The notes under the pieces are model-generated. The model saw only the letters and a program-made list of their open reading frames with translations, had not been told where the DNA came from and searched no databases. Shown here in pieces: positions 30,469-39,599 of a stretch of 64,000 nucleotides of DNA (positions are counted from its first letter, which is position 1; each line of letters opens with the position of its first letter). The position numbers and the translations under genes are program-made. The stretch is taken from positions 60,811-124,810 of the forward strand of contig JAAYBI010000015.1 in assembly GCA_012718915.1 (NCBI GenBank), read 5' to 3'. Source of the stretch: Clostridiaceae bacterium. GTDB lineage: Bacteria > Bacillota > Clostridia > Saccharofermentanales > Saccharofermentanaceae.

Positions 30469-31626
30469 ATGTCAAAATCTAATCAAGCATTTCCTCGCAA
30501 CGAGAACAACCCGATTTTGCCGTGGATTATAATTTTTTCGATTTTATTAGTTATTTGCTCGGGAATTCTCGTATATCTTCTGCGCGAACATGAAGACGCA
30601 TCCAAGGGAGTTGACTATTCTCTCTCGCTAAGTGCTGATGCCGGATTTGATTGTGATTTTTCCGAGGCCCAGAGACTATTCCCTTTTGAAGATGGATTGA
30701 TGAAACTGACATCTAACCGTATCAGTTTTCTCACGCTCTCAGGAAACGAGACGTTCAGTATTGATGTTTCCATGCAAGCTCCTTTTTTGGATCAGTCGGG
30801 TGCATATTTTGTTGTTGCCGACCAGGGTGGATTCGCTTTTGCTCTATTCAATAAAGATGGTCCGATTTATCAGAACTATTTAGATTCAAAAATATCATGC
30901 GTTGCTGTATCGGATAATGGAATGGTAGCCATCATTGCAGAAGAGAAGGATTCTTTTGGTTCGGTTTGCATTATTGACAGATCAGGCAATCTGGTAGCGA
31001 AATGGAGTTCCAGAGAATCGGGTTACCCCATTTCTTTATCCTTTTCTCCTGACAATTCTTTGATAAATATTGGTTTAGTCGATACGAACAGATCGCAAAT
31101 TAAGCCTAGCATCAAGCAGCTTTACATTCCTGACGACCTAACAAAAGATTCGATATATGAATACGCTTATTATGCGCCTCAATCCGCTTCGATAATGCCT
31201 CAAATGGTTTGGCTGGATAATGATCGATTTTTAGTTGCCGGAATAGAGTCAATAGAATCGGTCATAGACCAGAACATTCAACCCATCGAAACTCAGTTTG
31301 CCAATATCATCTATATCATGCCCGCTCACGATAATATTTGTGTGGTATATTCGGATGGTATCGGTCAAACATATAAGGCTTCTTTCTTAAACTCTTCATT
31401 AGAAATTACGAACACGATAGACCTTGGCAATCAAGTTAAAGCCTTTAGTAGTTATGGCGATCATATTCTTTTTGCGGTCGACAATCGTTTGCTGTATTAT
31501 AATGTTCGAAAACATAATGTGGATACATCTCTTAATATTGATGAAGAAGTGATTCGCATCTCGTTAAGAGATAAGAAGAAATCCACTATTGTAACTGCTA
31601 CAGGTGTTCGTGAAATTTCTTTTTGA
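30469..31626 (+). CDS. Membrane-anchored beta-propeller-like protein (DUF5711 type)
   Basis: A 385-residue protein with a short cytoplasmic head, one helix at about 17-39 and an extracellular region of about 340 residues. That region has regular repeats of the form GNETFSIDV, GPIYQNYL and GNLVAKWSS, each followed by a stretch such as SISFSPDNSLINIGLV, as expected for a seven- or eight-bladed propeller. I match it to the DUF5711 group with moderate confidence. It lies 53 bases after the DUF4340 gene, with AGAGGA as ribosome site, and probably belongs to the same envelope module. Confidence 0.7.
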   Translation: MSKSNQAFPRNENNPILPWIIIFSILLVICSGILVYLLREHEDASKGVDYSLSLSADAGFDCDFSEAQRLFPFEDGLMKLTSNRISFLTLSGNETFSIDVSMQAPFLDQSGAYFVVADQGGFAFALFNKDGPIYQNYLDSKISCVAVSDNGMVAIIAEEKDSFGSVCIIDRSGNLVAKWSSRESGYPISLSFSPDNSLINIGLVDTNRSQIKPSIKQLYIPDDLTKDSIYEYAYYAPQSASIMPQMVWLDNDRFLVAGIESIESVIDQNIQPIETQFANIIYIMPAHDNICVVYSDGIGQTYKASFLNSSLEITNTIDLGNQVKAFSSYGDHILFAVDNRLLYYNVRKHNVDTSLNIDEEVIRISLRDKKKSTIVTATGVREISF

Positions 31627-31644
31627 GTATTTTGGAGGACTAAG

Positions 31645-32295
31645 GTGGAAACGGAACTTAAACTCAGATTTGAACACAAGGATCTTCTGATGTCAGTCGT
31701 AGACGAGCAATGGTTTAAAGAAATTCTTTTGCCCGACGATTCCGGAGTCTTACATCTTCGAAATCGCTATTTTGATACCAAAGATTTCAAATTTCGTTTA
31801 CGAAATGCAGTTGTTCGGGTTCGCGAAGTTGAAGATGACGCATTCATACATACCGTCAAAACCTCAGCCGGGCATGCTGATGGTCTACATCAAAGATTTG
31901 AGTGGAACTGTGAATGCAATCTAGATGAATTTGATCCTGCATTTTTCCTCGGGCAGGCTTCGTTGGGCTCTGATCCGGTAACCATTTTGGAGTCCGTATT
32001 AGAGCCGGCATTACATGATGAATTAATATGTCTTTTCGAAACCGTGTTTACAAGAACACACATGATTGGTGGATATGGAAACAGCATTTTTGAAATCGCA
32101 TTAGATTATGGCGATATCATCGTCGGCAAGAAAAAGGAGCCGATCTGCGAAATGGAAATTGAACTGCTAGAAGGCGACGTTCGTGACATCATAGCTGTCG
32201 GTGAAATGGTTCAAAGCCATTGCCGGTGCTCAAAGGAGAATATGAGTAAATATTCCAGAGCGATTGTTATGCTTGAAGCGGAGTCTGAAGAATGA
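31645..32295 (+). CDS. CYTH-domain protein (triphosphate tunnel enzyme)
   Basis: A 216-residue soluble protein. The N-terminal ETELKL holds the ExExK signature of CYTH enzymes, which bind triphosphates in a beta-tunnel. Family members are inorganic or thiamine triphosphatases and class IV adenylate cyclases. Later Glu/Arg/Lys-rich strands (RNAVVRVREVEDDAF; EPICEMEIELLEG) fit the tunnel. GTG at 31645 has TGGAGGA upstream. Tail overlaps the next gene by 4 bases. The reaction catalysed cannot be decided from sequence alone. Confidence 0.85.
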   Translation: METELKLRFEHKDLLMSVVDEQWFKEILLPDDSGVLHLRNRYFDTKDFKFRLRNAVVRVREVEDDAFIHTVKTSAGHADGLHQRFEWNCECNLDEFDPAFFLGQASLGSDPVTILESVLEPALHDELICLFETVFTRTHMIGGYGNSIFEIALDYGDIIVGKKKEPICEMEIELLEGDVRDIIAVGEMVQSHCRCSKENMSKYSRAIVMLEAESEE

Positions 32296-33590
32296 TGTCT
32301 GCTCCTAATTCTTTTCGCTTGTGGGATACTATAATTATTGGCGGCGGCGCATCAGGAATGTTCGCGGCGATACACTTGAAAAAAATCAGACCCCAATCAT
32401 CGGTACTTGTAGTTGAGAGAAATTCTAAGCTTGGGAAAAAGATTTTGATTACGGGAAACGGAAGATGTAACTTATCCAATGTGGCCGCTTCAATTGATTA
32501 TTATCATGGTTTAGATCCATCATTTGTTGATATTTCACTAAGAAAGTATTCCGTATCGGTCATTCGCGACATGTTTTTTCAAATTGATTTACACACTATG
32601 ACGGATGAATTCGGAAGAATATACCCTATCACACAAAACTCAGGTAGTGTATTAGATTGTTTGAGATATACCCTATCCGATTTGGGTGTCGATATTTTGT
32701 GTTCTACGATGGTATCATCTGTTTTTTTTGAAAAGGGCTCTTTCATAATTCATACTGACAAAGGCGAGCCTATTAGAGGCAGAACCGTCTTGGTTGCAAC
32801 CGGCGGTGCTTGCGCCCCGCATACCGGATCGGATGGCAATGGGTACGATATCCTAACTTCACTTGGGCATACTTGCTTATCTTCAATGCCGGGAATTGTA
32901 CAGATTAAAACAAAACGTGAATGGGTCAAACAACTGTCAGGTATTCGTTTACATGCAGAAGCATCTCTGTTTTTGGACAAAGATTGTATCCGAAAGCAAT
33001 TTGGAGAATTGTTATTTACGGATTACGGCGTTTCGGGACCAGCCCCGCTGCAATTGTCATCTCATATTTCCCGCATTTTATCTGATGAAAATCTCGATCA
33101 ATCTAAAAGATTATACCTGCATATCGATTTTTTGCCAGGCAGGAGTCTTTCGGATATTTGCGAGGAGCTTCATAACAGAAAAATTAAGAACGCAAACCGT
33201 ACTATAGACACTATTCTTGTCGGATTAGTACAAAACCGCTTGGCTTCGGCATTAATTAAATCTGCAGTAGAACTGCCGCTAACCGAAGCAATTTCTTGTC
33301 TGACGGACATTCATATCGGTAATCTTGCCGAACGAATGAAAGATTCTTCAATAGAAGTAGAAGGTACGATGGGGCTGAAAGAAGCTCAAGTTACAATCGG
33401 TGGCGCCTTGACATCTGAATTTGATCCGATGACAATGATGTCGATTTATTTGCCCGGCCTCTTTGCATCCGGTGAAGTGCTTGATATTGACGGAGATTGT
33501 GGCGGGTATAATTTACAATGGGCTTTTTCTTCAGCTTGTATTGCTGCTGACGGAATAAATGAATATTTGTCAGGTAAGAAAAATGGCTAA
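32292..33590 (+). CDS. HI0933/BaiN-like flavoprotein
   Basis: A 432-residue FAD protein with the dinucleotide motif IIGGGASGMFAAIHL at about 15-29 and VLVVERNSKLGKKILITGNGR just after, the signature of the HI0933/YhiN group. The C-terminal GGYNLQWAFSSACIAADG closes the FAD site. Members are thought to be NAD(P)H-dependent reductases; the BaiN branch has been linked to bile acid dehydroxylation, but that cannot be assumed here. The gene overlaps both neighbours, and the next gene also encodes a flavoprotein. Confidence 0.88.
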   Translation: MMSAPNSFRLWDTIIIGGGASGMFAAIHLKKIRPQSSVLVVERNSKLGKKILITGNGRCNLSNVAASIDYYHGLDPSFVDISLRKYSVSVIRDMFFQIDLHTMTDEFGRIYPITQNSGSVLDCLRYTLSDLGVDILCSTMVSSVFFEKGSFIIHTDKGEPIRGRTVLVATGGACAPHTGSDGNGYDILTSLGHTCLSSMPGIVQIKTKREWVKQLSGIRLHAEASLFLDKDCIRKQFGELLFTDYGVSGPAPLQLSSHISRILSDENLDQSKRLYLHIDFLPGRSLSDICEELHNRKIKNANRTIDTILVGLVQNRLASALIKSAVELPLTEAISCLTDIHIGNLAERMKDSSIEVEGTMGLKEAQVTIGGALTSEFDPMTMMSIYLPGLFASGEVLDIDGDCGGYNLQWAFSSACIAADGINEYLSGKKNG

Positions 33591-35190
33591 GATTATTGAT
33601 TTATCATTCTCGCCGGAAGAATACACTTTGCTTCCCGATAAACCCGATAAGCAAGAGAAAGATTTTGGACCATCTGTTTCCAAAGTCTTAAAGAGCGGGA
33701 AACATATAACCGATAATGATTACCGCATCGTCAAGAAATCAATTGATGCCCGCCGAAAAAGCCAATTGAAGATTTGCATTAAAATCGAATTGCTCAGGCA
33801 TCAAGATAATATCAACAATATCGTACCCGATGATGATAAACTCGTCGACATACGTAACGTTATTAAAAAATCCCCGGTTATCGTTGGTTTCGGACCGGCA
33901 GGTATTTTTGCCGCCTTGTATTTAGCTCAAAAAGGGCTGGAGCCCATTGTTATTGAGCGAGGTTTTGAGGTAGAAAAACGCGTTGTTGACGTTAATAATC
34001 ATATGAGAGGTCAGCCGATTAATCCTTCGTCAAATATTCAGTTTGGAGAGGGCGGCGCCGGCACATTTTCTGACGGCAAACTCTATTCCGGAATTTCCGA
34101 TTATCGAAGATCACTAATTCTCAACATGCTCGTCGAGTACGGCGCGCCATCGGAAATACTTTATCTAAATAACCCGCATGTCGGCACAGATCGTTTAAGA
34201 ATTATTATTCCGAAAATTCGTGATGAAATTATTCGTCTCGGAGGCCGGTTCATGTTTGGCAGAAAAGTAGTATCCATTAATAAAAACAAATCGTTATTGA
34301 GTTCAATTGTCCACGTATGTTCTGTATCTGGAGAAGATGAGCAAGTCATTGAGTGTTCCCACTTAATATTAGCCATTGGTCATAGCGCCAGAGATACGTT
34401 TAAAACACTCCGAGAGTCCGGAATTGATATTCAAGCAAAACCCTTTGCAGTCGGCCTGCGAATAGAACATCTTCAGTCATGGATAAATCAAGCTCAATTC
34501 GGACCTTATTCTACACATCCTGCCTTAGGTGCCGCTGACTACAGACTCGTTTCGCACCACAAGCCTTTTCGGTCTGCCTATACTTTTTGCATGTGTCCCG
34601 GTGGATATGTTATAGCTGCTTCTGATACGCCGGGTCAAGTCGTTACGAATGGTATGAGTTGCTATCTTAGAGATTCAGTAAACTCCAATGCCGCAATATT
34701 AGTGGGGGTATCTCTGGCAGATTTTGATTCGAACGATGCTCTTGCCGGAATGTATTTTCAAGAAAGATTAGAAAAAAGTGCATTCGAGCTCGGAGGCAGT
34801 AACGGATATGCGCCTGTTCAGCGTGTTGAAGATTTTATTAATGACGTTGAAAGCACTCGATTTGGCGAAGTAGAGCCATCATTTTTGCCCGGTGTGACTT
34901 TCTCAAATCTTAAAGACCTTTTCCCCAATGTTATATATGAAGGACTTCGTGATGGGATTATTCAAATGGGCACAAAATTGCGTGGTTTTTCCCATCCGGA
35001 TGCAATTCTGACGGCGGTCGAGACCAGAACATCTTCACCGGTTCGAATAATTCGTGACGAGTCACTCCATAGTCCATCCTGTAAAGGGTTGTATCCTTGT
35101 GGTGAGGGCGCAGGCTACGCAGGCGGGATTATGTCATCTGCAGTTGACGGATTAAGATGTGCTGAGCAACTCTTTCATGATTCTTTGTAA
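33583..35190 (+). CDS. FAD-dependent dehydrogenase (COG2509 type)
   Basis: A 535-residue flavoprotein with an N-terminal domain of about 95 residues, then GFGPAGIFAALYLAQKG for FAD binding and IQFGEGGAGTFSDGKL, a landmark of this uncharacterised family. The C-terminal GEGAGYAGGIMSSAVDG completes the cofactor site. The ATG at 33583 overlaps the previous stop by 8 bases; an ATG at 33559 would extend it into the other gene and is not favoured. Substrate unknown. Two FAD proteins in a row suggest a shared redox task. Confidence 0.88.
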   Translation: MAKIIDLSFSPEEYTLLPDKPDKQEKDFGPSVSKVLKSGKHITDNDYRIVKKSIDARRKSQLKICIKIELLRHQDNINNIVPDDDKLVDIRNVIKKSPVIVGFGPAGIFAALYLAQKGLEPIVIERGFEVEKRVVDVNNHMRGQPINPSSNIQFGEGGAGTFSDGKLYSGISDYRRSLILNMLVEYGAPSEILYLNNPHVGTDRLRIIIPKIRDEIIRLGGRFMFGRKVVSINKNKSLLSSIVHVCSVSGEDEQVIECSHLILAIGHSARDTFKTLRESGIDIQAKPFAVGLRIEHLQSWINQAQFGPYSTHPALGAADYRLVSHHKPFRSAYTFCMCPGGYVIAASDTPGQVVTNGMSCYLRDSVNSNAAILVGVSLADFDSNDALAGMYFQERLEKSAFELGGSNGYAPVQRVEDFINDVESTRFGEVEPSFLPGVTFSNLKDLFPNVIYEGLRDGIIQMGTKLRGFSHPDAILTAVETRTSSPVRIIRDESLHSPSCKGLYPCGEGAGYAGGIMSSAVDGLRCAEQLFHDSL

Positions 35191-35191
35191 G

Positions 35192-35200
35192 TGATACAAT
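35192..35200 (+). promoter_or_regulatory. Extended -10 promoter for the MBL hydrolase operon
   Basis: TG-A-TACAAT directly after the flavoprotein stop codon and 30 bases before the ATG at 35231. It is identical to the element at 526-534. Confidence 0.5.
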
Positions 35201-35230
35201 AGAAATCAATAATGAATGGAGGCCGGCATC

Positions 35231-35986
35231 ATGATGAGAGTTCAAATTCTTGGCTATTCCGGTGGGTTTCCTGCTGCAAAGCGCCCAACATCCGGTTATC
35301 TGTTAAAAACTAAGAATCACAATATTCTGATTGATTGCGGAAGTGGCGTATTATCGGAATTAACCAGAATTATGGATCCCGAAAACATTGACGCCATCAT
35401 ATTAACGCATTGGCACCAAGACCACATCAGTGACCTCGGCGTATTTGGCTACTTAATGCAAATGAAGAAGGCGGATGGTTTTGATATTCATTCTATTCCG
35501 GTTTATTGTCCTGCGGAACCTCAAATAATCAGAGTTCGATACGAGAATGATCCCAATTTTTCTTTTCATACATACAGCTCAGACACGATAATTGATTGGG
35601 GAGATTTGCATGTATCGTTCTATAAAACAATTCATCCGGTCGAATGTTATGCTGTCCGTGCGGATTACTTTGGTTCTAGATTTGTATATACTTCTGACAC
35701 GTCGTATGACCCGATGATTATTGATTTTGTTCGCGATTCCAATCTGCTTATTGTCGACGCCGGCGCATTGGAATCACATCGAAAAGAAAAGATGCTCCAT
35801 TCTACGCCAACGGAGTGGAGAGATATTTATCTCAAATCCGGCAGCAAGAGGGTTGTGCTTTCGCATCTAATTCCTTATTATGATGTTTCGGATACCGTTG
35901 CGGAAGCGGCCGCATTAGGCATTTGGCATTTCGAATTGCCGAAAATCGGCGAAGAATATATTGTTAGCGGAGGGCAAGTGACATGA
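35231..35986 (+). CDS. MBL-fold metal-dependent hydrolase
   Basis: A 251-residue metallo-beta-lactamase fold enzyme. The metal-binding signature is THWHQDHISDL, with further ligands expected in VYTSDTSYDP and LSHLIPYYD. The overall layout is close to RNase Z-like and YhfI-like hydrolases. ATG at 35231 has GGAGG 8 bases upstream; the ATG at 35216 lies before that site. It ends in a 4-base overlap with the ACT-domain gene. Substrate (RNA or small ester) not decided. Confidence 0.85.
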   Translation: MMRVQILGYSGGFPAAKRPTSGYLLKTKNHNILIDCGSGVLSELTRIMDPENIDAIILTHWHQDHISDLGVFGYLMQMKKADGFDIHSIPVYCPAEPQIIRVRYENDPNFSFHTYSSDTIIDWGDLHVSFYKTIHPVECYAVRADYFGSRFVYTSDTSYDPMIIDFVRDSNLLIVDAGALESHRKEKMLHSTPTEWRDIYLKSGSKRVVLSHLIPYYDVSDTVAEAAALGIWHFELPKIGEEYIVSGGQVT

Positions 35987-36270
35987 GTACAAATGATAAG
36001 AATATCGCAGTGATGACAGTTGTCGGATCAGATGCAGTCGGTATAATAGCAAAGATTAGCACAATTCTCGCGGATAACGACATTAATATTAAGGATATCA
36101 CTCAAACCATTTTAGATGATATTTTCACGATGATTATGATTATTGACCTGTCATCATCGAAGATTAATATTGAGGATTTGTCAAAGCTTCTAACCGAGGT
36201 TGGAGAGAGCCGGAATCTTTCGATTCGTGTTCAACTCAAAGAACTTTTTAATATCATGCACAGAATTTAA
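35983..36270 (+). CDS. ACT-domain protein, UPF0237 type
   Basis: A 95-residue protein that is a single ACT domain, opening with VMTVVGSDAVGIIAKISTIL. ACT domains bind amino acids or related ligands and usually regulate a partner enzyme. This one is nearly always followed by a UPF0210 gene, as it is here after 21 bases. ATGA overlap with the MBL gene. Confidence 0.92.
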   Translation: MSTNDKNIAVMTVVGSDAVGIIAKISTILADNDINIKDITQTILDDIFTMIMIIDLSSSKINIEDLSKLLTEVGESRNLSIRVQLKELFNIMHRI

Positions 36271-36291
36271 TCCCTGAAAGGATACAAAATA

Positions 36292-37650
36292 ATGATTACC
36301 GATTTAGAAGTCCTTGAGACCATTCGCATGTTTCAGGAACAACATCTTGATGTTCGTACGATTACCATGGGCATTAATTTAATGGATTGTGCTGATGAGA
36401 ATCCGGAGCGTGCCTGCACAAAGATTTACGACAAAATTACACGATATGCTGAAAATCTGGTTTCGGTTGGCGAGCAAATATCCAAAGATTACCAGGTGCC
36501 GATTATTAATAAACGAATATCGGTCACGCCAATTTCCATTATTGCTGCGGCTTCAAAGGTAGACAACTACGTATGTTTTGCGAAAGCTATGGATGCTGCC
36601 GCGAAAGCGTGCGGCGTTAACTTCATTGGTGGTTTTTCGGCGCTGGTCAATAAGGGTTGTACACACAGTGATGAGAAGTTAATGGCATCTATCCCTGAGA
36701 GTTTGGCACAAACCGACTTCGTTTGTTCAAGTCTTAATCTTGCATCCTCGAGAACGGGCATCAACATGGATGCTGTGCGTTCCATGGGGCGTATTATATT
36801 GGAGACTGCTGAATTAACAAAAGATCGCGATGCCATTGGTTGTGCCAAATTAGTTGTGTTCGCGAATGCTCCTGAAGACAATCCGTTCATGGCCGGCTCA
36901 TTTCTAGGACCCGGCGAACCCGAATGTGAAATTAATGTCGGCATTTCCGGCCCCGGCGTGATTAAATCCGCACTTGAGACTGTCCGTGGACAAGATCTGG
37001 GGGTTGTCGCCGAGACAATCAAAAAATCCGCTTTCAAAATTACGCGAGTCGGCGAGTTGGTTGCTCGAGAGGCTTCCAGAAGACTTAATGTTCCGTTTGG
37101 AATTATTGACTTGTCACTTGCGCCAACACCGGCGATTGGTGATTCTATTGCCAGAATACTCGAAGAATTCGGGCTTGAGGATTGTGGTGCATGGGGCACT
37201 ACCGCAGCGCTTGCAATGCTTAATGATGCAGTGAAAAAGGGCGGTACGATGGCTTCCTCTTTCGTTGGGGGTCTATCCGGAGCATTTATTCCTGTATCCG
37301 AGGATGAAGGAATGATAGACGTTGCAAAGCGTGGTGCCATCAATTTGGAAAAGTTGGAAGCGATGACTTGTGTTTGTTCAGTTGGGCTTGACATGGTCGC
37401 GATTCCGGGTGATACACCCGCTGAGATTATTTCGGGCATCATTGCTGACGAAATGGCCATTGGTACATTTAACAACAAGACGACTGCGGTCAGAGTTATT
37501 CCGGTTCCGGGAAAAGGCGTTGGCGATATGGTTCATTTTGGCGGTTTGCTCGGTAGTGCGCCGATTATGCACGTCAATCCGTCATCTTGCAAAGCTTTTA
37601 TCGATCGTGGCGGCCGTATTCCTGCTCCGATTCACAGTATGAAAAACTAA
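36292..37650 (+). CDS. UPF0210 (DUF711) family protein
   Basis: A 452-residue protein of the DUF711 family, which shows structural likeness to glycyl-radical or PFL-like barrels but has no proven reaction. Length is typical. The family stretches [36 protein letters not shown] and the late [20 protein letters not shown] are all intact. It forms a tight pair with the ACT-domain gene, which may sense its ligand. A 12-base gap separates it from the TPR gene. Confidence 0.92.
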   Translation: MITDLEVLETIRMFQEQHLDVRTITMGINLMDCADENPERACTKIYDKITRYAENLVSVGEQISKDYQVPIINKRISVTPISIIAAASKVDNYVCFAKAMDAAAKACGVNFIGGFSALVNKGCTHSDEKLMASIPESLAQTDFVCSSLNLASSRTGINMDAVRSMGRIILETAELTKDRDAIGCAKLVVFANAPEDNPFMAGSFLGPGEPECEINVGISGPGVIKSALETVRGQDLGVVAETIKKSAFKITRVGELVAREASRRLNVPFGIIDLSLAPTPAIGDSIARILEEFGLEDCGAWGTTAALAMLNDAVKKGGTMASSFVGGLSGAFIPVSEDEGMIDVAKRGAINLEKLEAMTCVCSVGLDMVAIPGDTPAEIISGIIADEMAIGTFNNKTTAVRVIPVPGKGVGDMVHFGGLLGSAPIMHVNPSSCKAFIDRGGRIPAPIHSMKN

Positions 37651-37662
37651 TCAGAGGTATAA

Positions 37663-39507
37663 ATGACGAACCCAAACCAAATCGAATTCAATTCGGAATT
37701 CTATATTCAATCGACCATTAAGATACTTGAAGGTCAAGGTAAAGATATCTCGTTTGATGTGGAAAATGAATCCTATTTCTTTGTTCATGCTGCGATACAT
37801 ATGCGTATGTTGCTGAGCCATTTAGGGTCGTTTTTCGGTGCCGCAGAATTCAGTCCGATTTTTGTTCAAACCGGGTCGTTTATTAAACTTGTCGAAGACG
37901 CTCGTAATACAAACCTTGCCGGACAAATTGCAAATAAAAAATTTTGGCCACACATGTTTCGTCTGGTTTTATTTCTTGAAAAACTATGCAAATCTGATCT
38001 CAATTCGATGGACCAGGCAGGATCGCTCTTGAAAGAAATTGATCAAATTATTTCGAGTGCGGAGCACCATCGTATTGTCAAAAGTGATTTTCAAGATATC
38101 GACATCCAACTCTCTCGAAGATTGGCGAGGATATTTCGTATTTTTGCGTATGTCTTGCTCGATAAAACAGATGCGTTTTCCTCTCGAATAATGAAACGTG
38201 ATAGAAATATTTTGCTTCAGAGAGGAATCAATTCGAATTTTGTAAAATGGTTTGAGCATCGGGCAAAGATCGAAAAGCAAATCGAGCGCAAAGCTTATGG
38301 AAAAGCCATGGTACTTGCGGAAGAATGGGAGACCATATGTATAGGAAGCGACATCATTGACGAGTCGAATTATTTCGAACTCAAGCTGTTAGCGTATCTT
38401 GATGGCGAAGGACTCAAGATAAATGCAATTGAGTGGCTGAAAATGCTGATCTCGCGGCATCCTGAAGATGTTGAATTCACAAAAATGATGATTAAGTTTC
38501 TCATTGAGAACAATCAATATCAAGAAGCTGCAGAGCTTTGCGATTCGTCATTAGTCACTCATCCGACGGACAAGGTTTTTCACTTTCTAAGGTCACAGTT
38601 GCATTTTCAAGCACAAGCCTTTGTGGACTCCGAGCGAAGTGCTCTTATGTCCATATCTTCTGATGAAACGTTTACTCCGGCATATCTGGCACTTGCCTAT
38701 GCATGTCTTGGTAAAAGAGATTACAATGAAGCAATTTCAGCATTTAATCGTACAATTGAAGTAGATTCTACTGTGATTGATGCCTATCGTGGCAAGTCAA
38801 AATCTTTGTCTGCGATAGGACAAGAATATGATGCGATGTACACAATAAAAAAAGCTATATCTATCGAACCGAATAATCCGCTGTTACATCACGATTTAGC
38901 AAATTTGTACTATCTCTCCGGATATTTCAAAGAGGCGAAAGCTTGTTGCAAAAATACGCTTCGTCTAAATTCTGGTTTTGCGGATGCCTATGTTTTGCTC
39001 GGACTGATGGATTCGCGGAACGATGATTTTGAGTCATCGGTGAAATGGTTCTCCCGAGCACTGACTATAGAACCGGATAATGTATTTGCTATCAATGAAC
39101 TTGCATATTCTAAGCACATGTTGGGAGAAGATGAAGAGAGCCTTGAGCTTTTGGAAAATGCTTTTGCTGTTGCACCGGACTATACTGATTTGATATACAG
39201 CATGGCAGTAATTCATTTCAGCAATGGCGATTATGATGAAGCGCGAATACTATTAGATCGCTCTTTAAGTAGCGAACCGGATCATGTCGGTTCGATTATT
39301 TTGCGGGCAGATGATTTGCTCTTTCAATCACTTCCTGAAGAGGCGCTGGTATGGTTTGAGCGAGCCATTGATATTGAGCCCCAAAATCAGGATGCGATTC
39401 AAGGAAAAGTGGATGCCCTGCAAATGTTGGGGCTTAGCGAAGAAGCTTCTGAGTTGGAAAGAGAAGAACAAGAAATTGTTGCAGATTTCGGGGATTCTGA
39501 TGATTAA
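37663..39507 (+). CDS. Tetratricopeptide repeat protein
   Basis: A 614-residue soluble protein with no signal peptide. The first 200 residues are helical and lack a recognised domain. From about 220 to 600 there are about ten TPR units, with typical pairs such as AYLALAYACLGKRDYNEAIS and LHHDLANLYYLSGYFKEAKA. TPRs act as protein docking surfaces, so it is likely a scaffold or assembly factor. Last gene of a long plus-strand series; the bidirectional terminator follows after 39 bases. The partner is unknown. Confidence 0.88.
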   Translation: MTNPNQIEFNSEFYIQSTIKILEGQGKDISFDVENESYFFVHAAIHMRMLLSHLGSFFGAAEFSPIFVQTGSFIKLVEDARNTNLAGQIANKKFWPHMFRLVLFLEKLCKSDLNSMDQAGSLLKEIDQIISSAEHHRIVKSDFQDIDIQLSRRLARIFRIFAYVLLDKTDAFSSRIMKRDRNILLQRGINSNFVKWFEHRAKIEKQIERKAYGKAMVLAEEWETICIGSDIIDESNYFELKLLAYLDGEGLKINAIEWLKMLISRHPEDVEFTKMMIKFLIENNQYQEAAELCDSSLVTHPTDKVFHFLRSQLHFQAQAFVDSERSALMSISSDETFTPAYLALAYACLGKRDYNEAISAFNRTIEVDSTVIDAYRGKSKSLSAIGQEYDAMYTIKKAISIEPNNPLLHHDLANLYYLSGYFKEAKACCKNTLRLNSGFADAYVLLGLMDSRNDDFESSVKWFSRALTIEPDNVFAINELAYSKHMLGEDEESLELLENAFAVAPDYTDLIYSMAVIHFSNGDYDEARILLDRSLSSEPDHVGSIILRADDLLFQSLPEEALVWFERAIDIEPQNQDAIQGKVDALQMLGLSEEASELEREEQEIVADFGDSDD

Positions 39508-39546
39508 TGTATCGCATATTATTTGCGAATAATTTGCAGGCAACAT

Positions 39547-39582
39547 AAAAGGACTGTTCACAATGCTGAAACAGTCCTTTTT
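39547..39582. terminator. Bidirectional terminator between TPR gene and argH
   Basis: AAAAGGACTGTT and AACAGTCCTTTT form a 12-bp perfect stem with A and T tracts on both sides. Convergent genes flank it. Confidence 0.92.
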
Positions 39583-39599
39583 GATTGAGAAGTAAGAAA

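Noticed and set aside
36567..37478. A 303-codon open frame on the minus strand
   Set aside because: It lies fully inside the UPF0210 gene, which is a conserved family on the plus strand. The minus frame has no ribosome site and no recognisable domain, and is open only because of codon bias.
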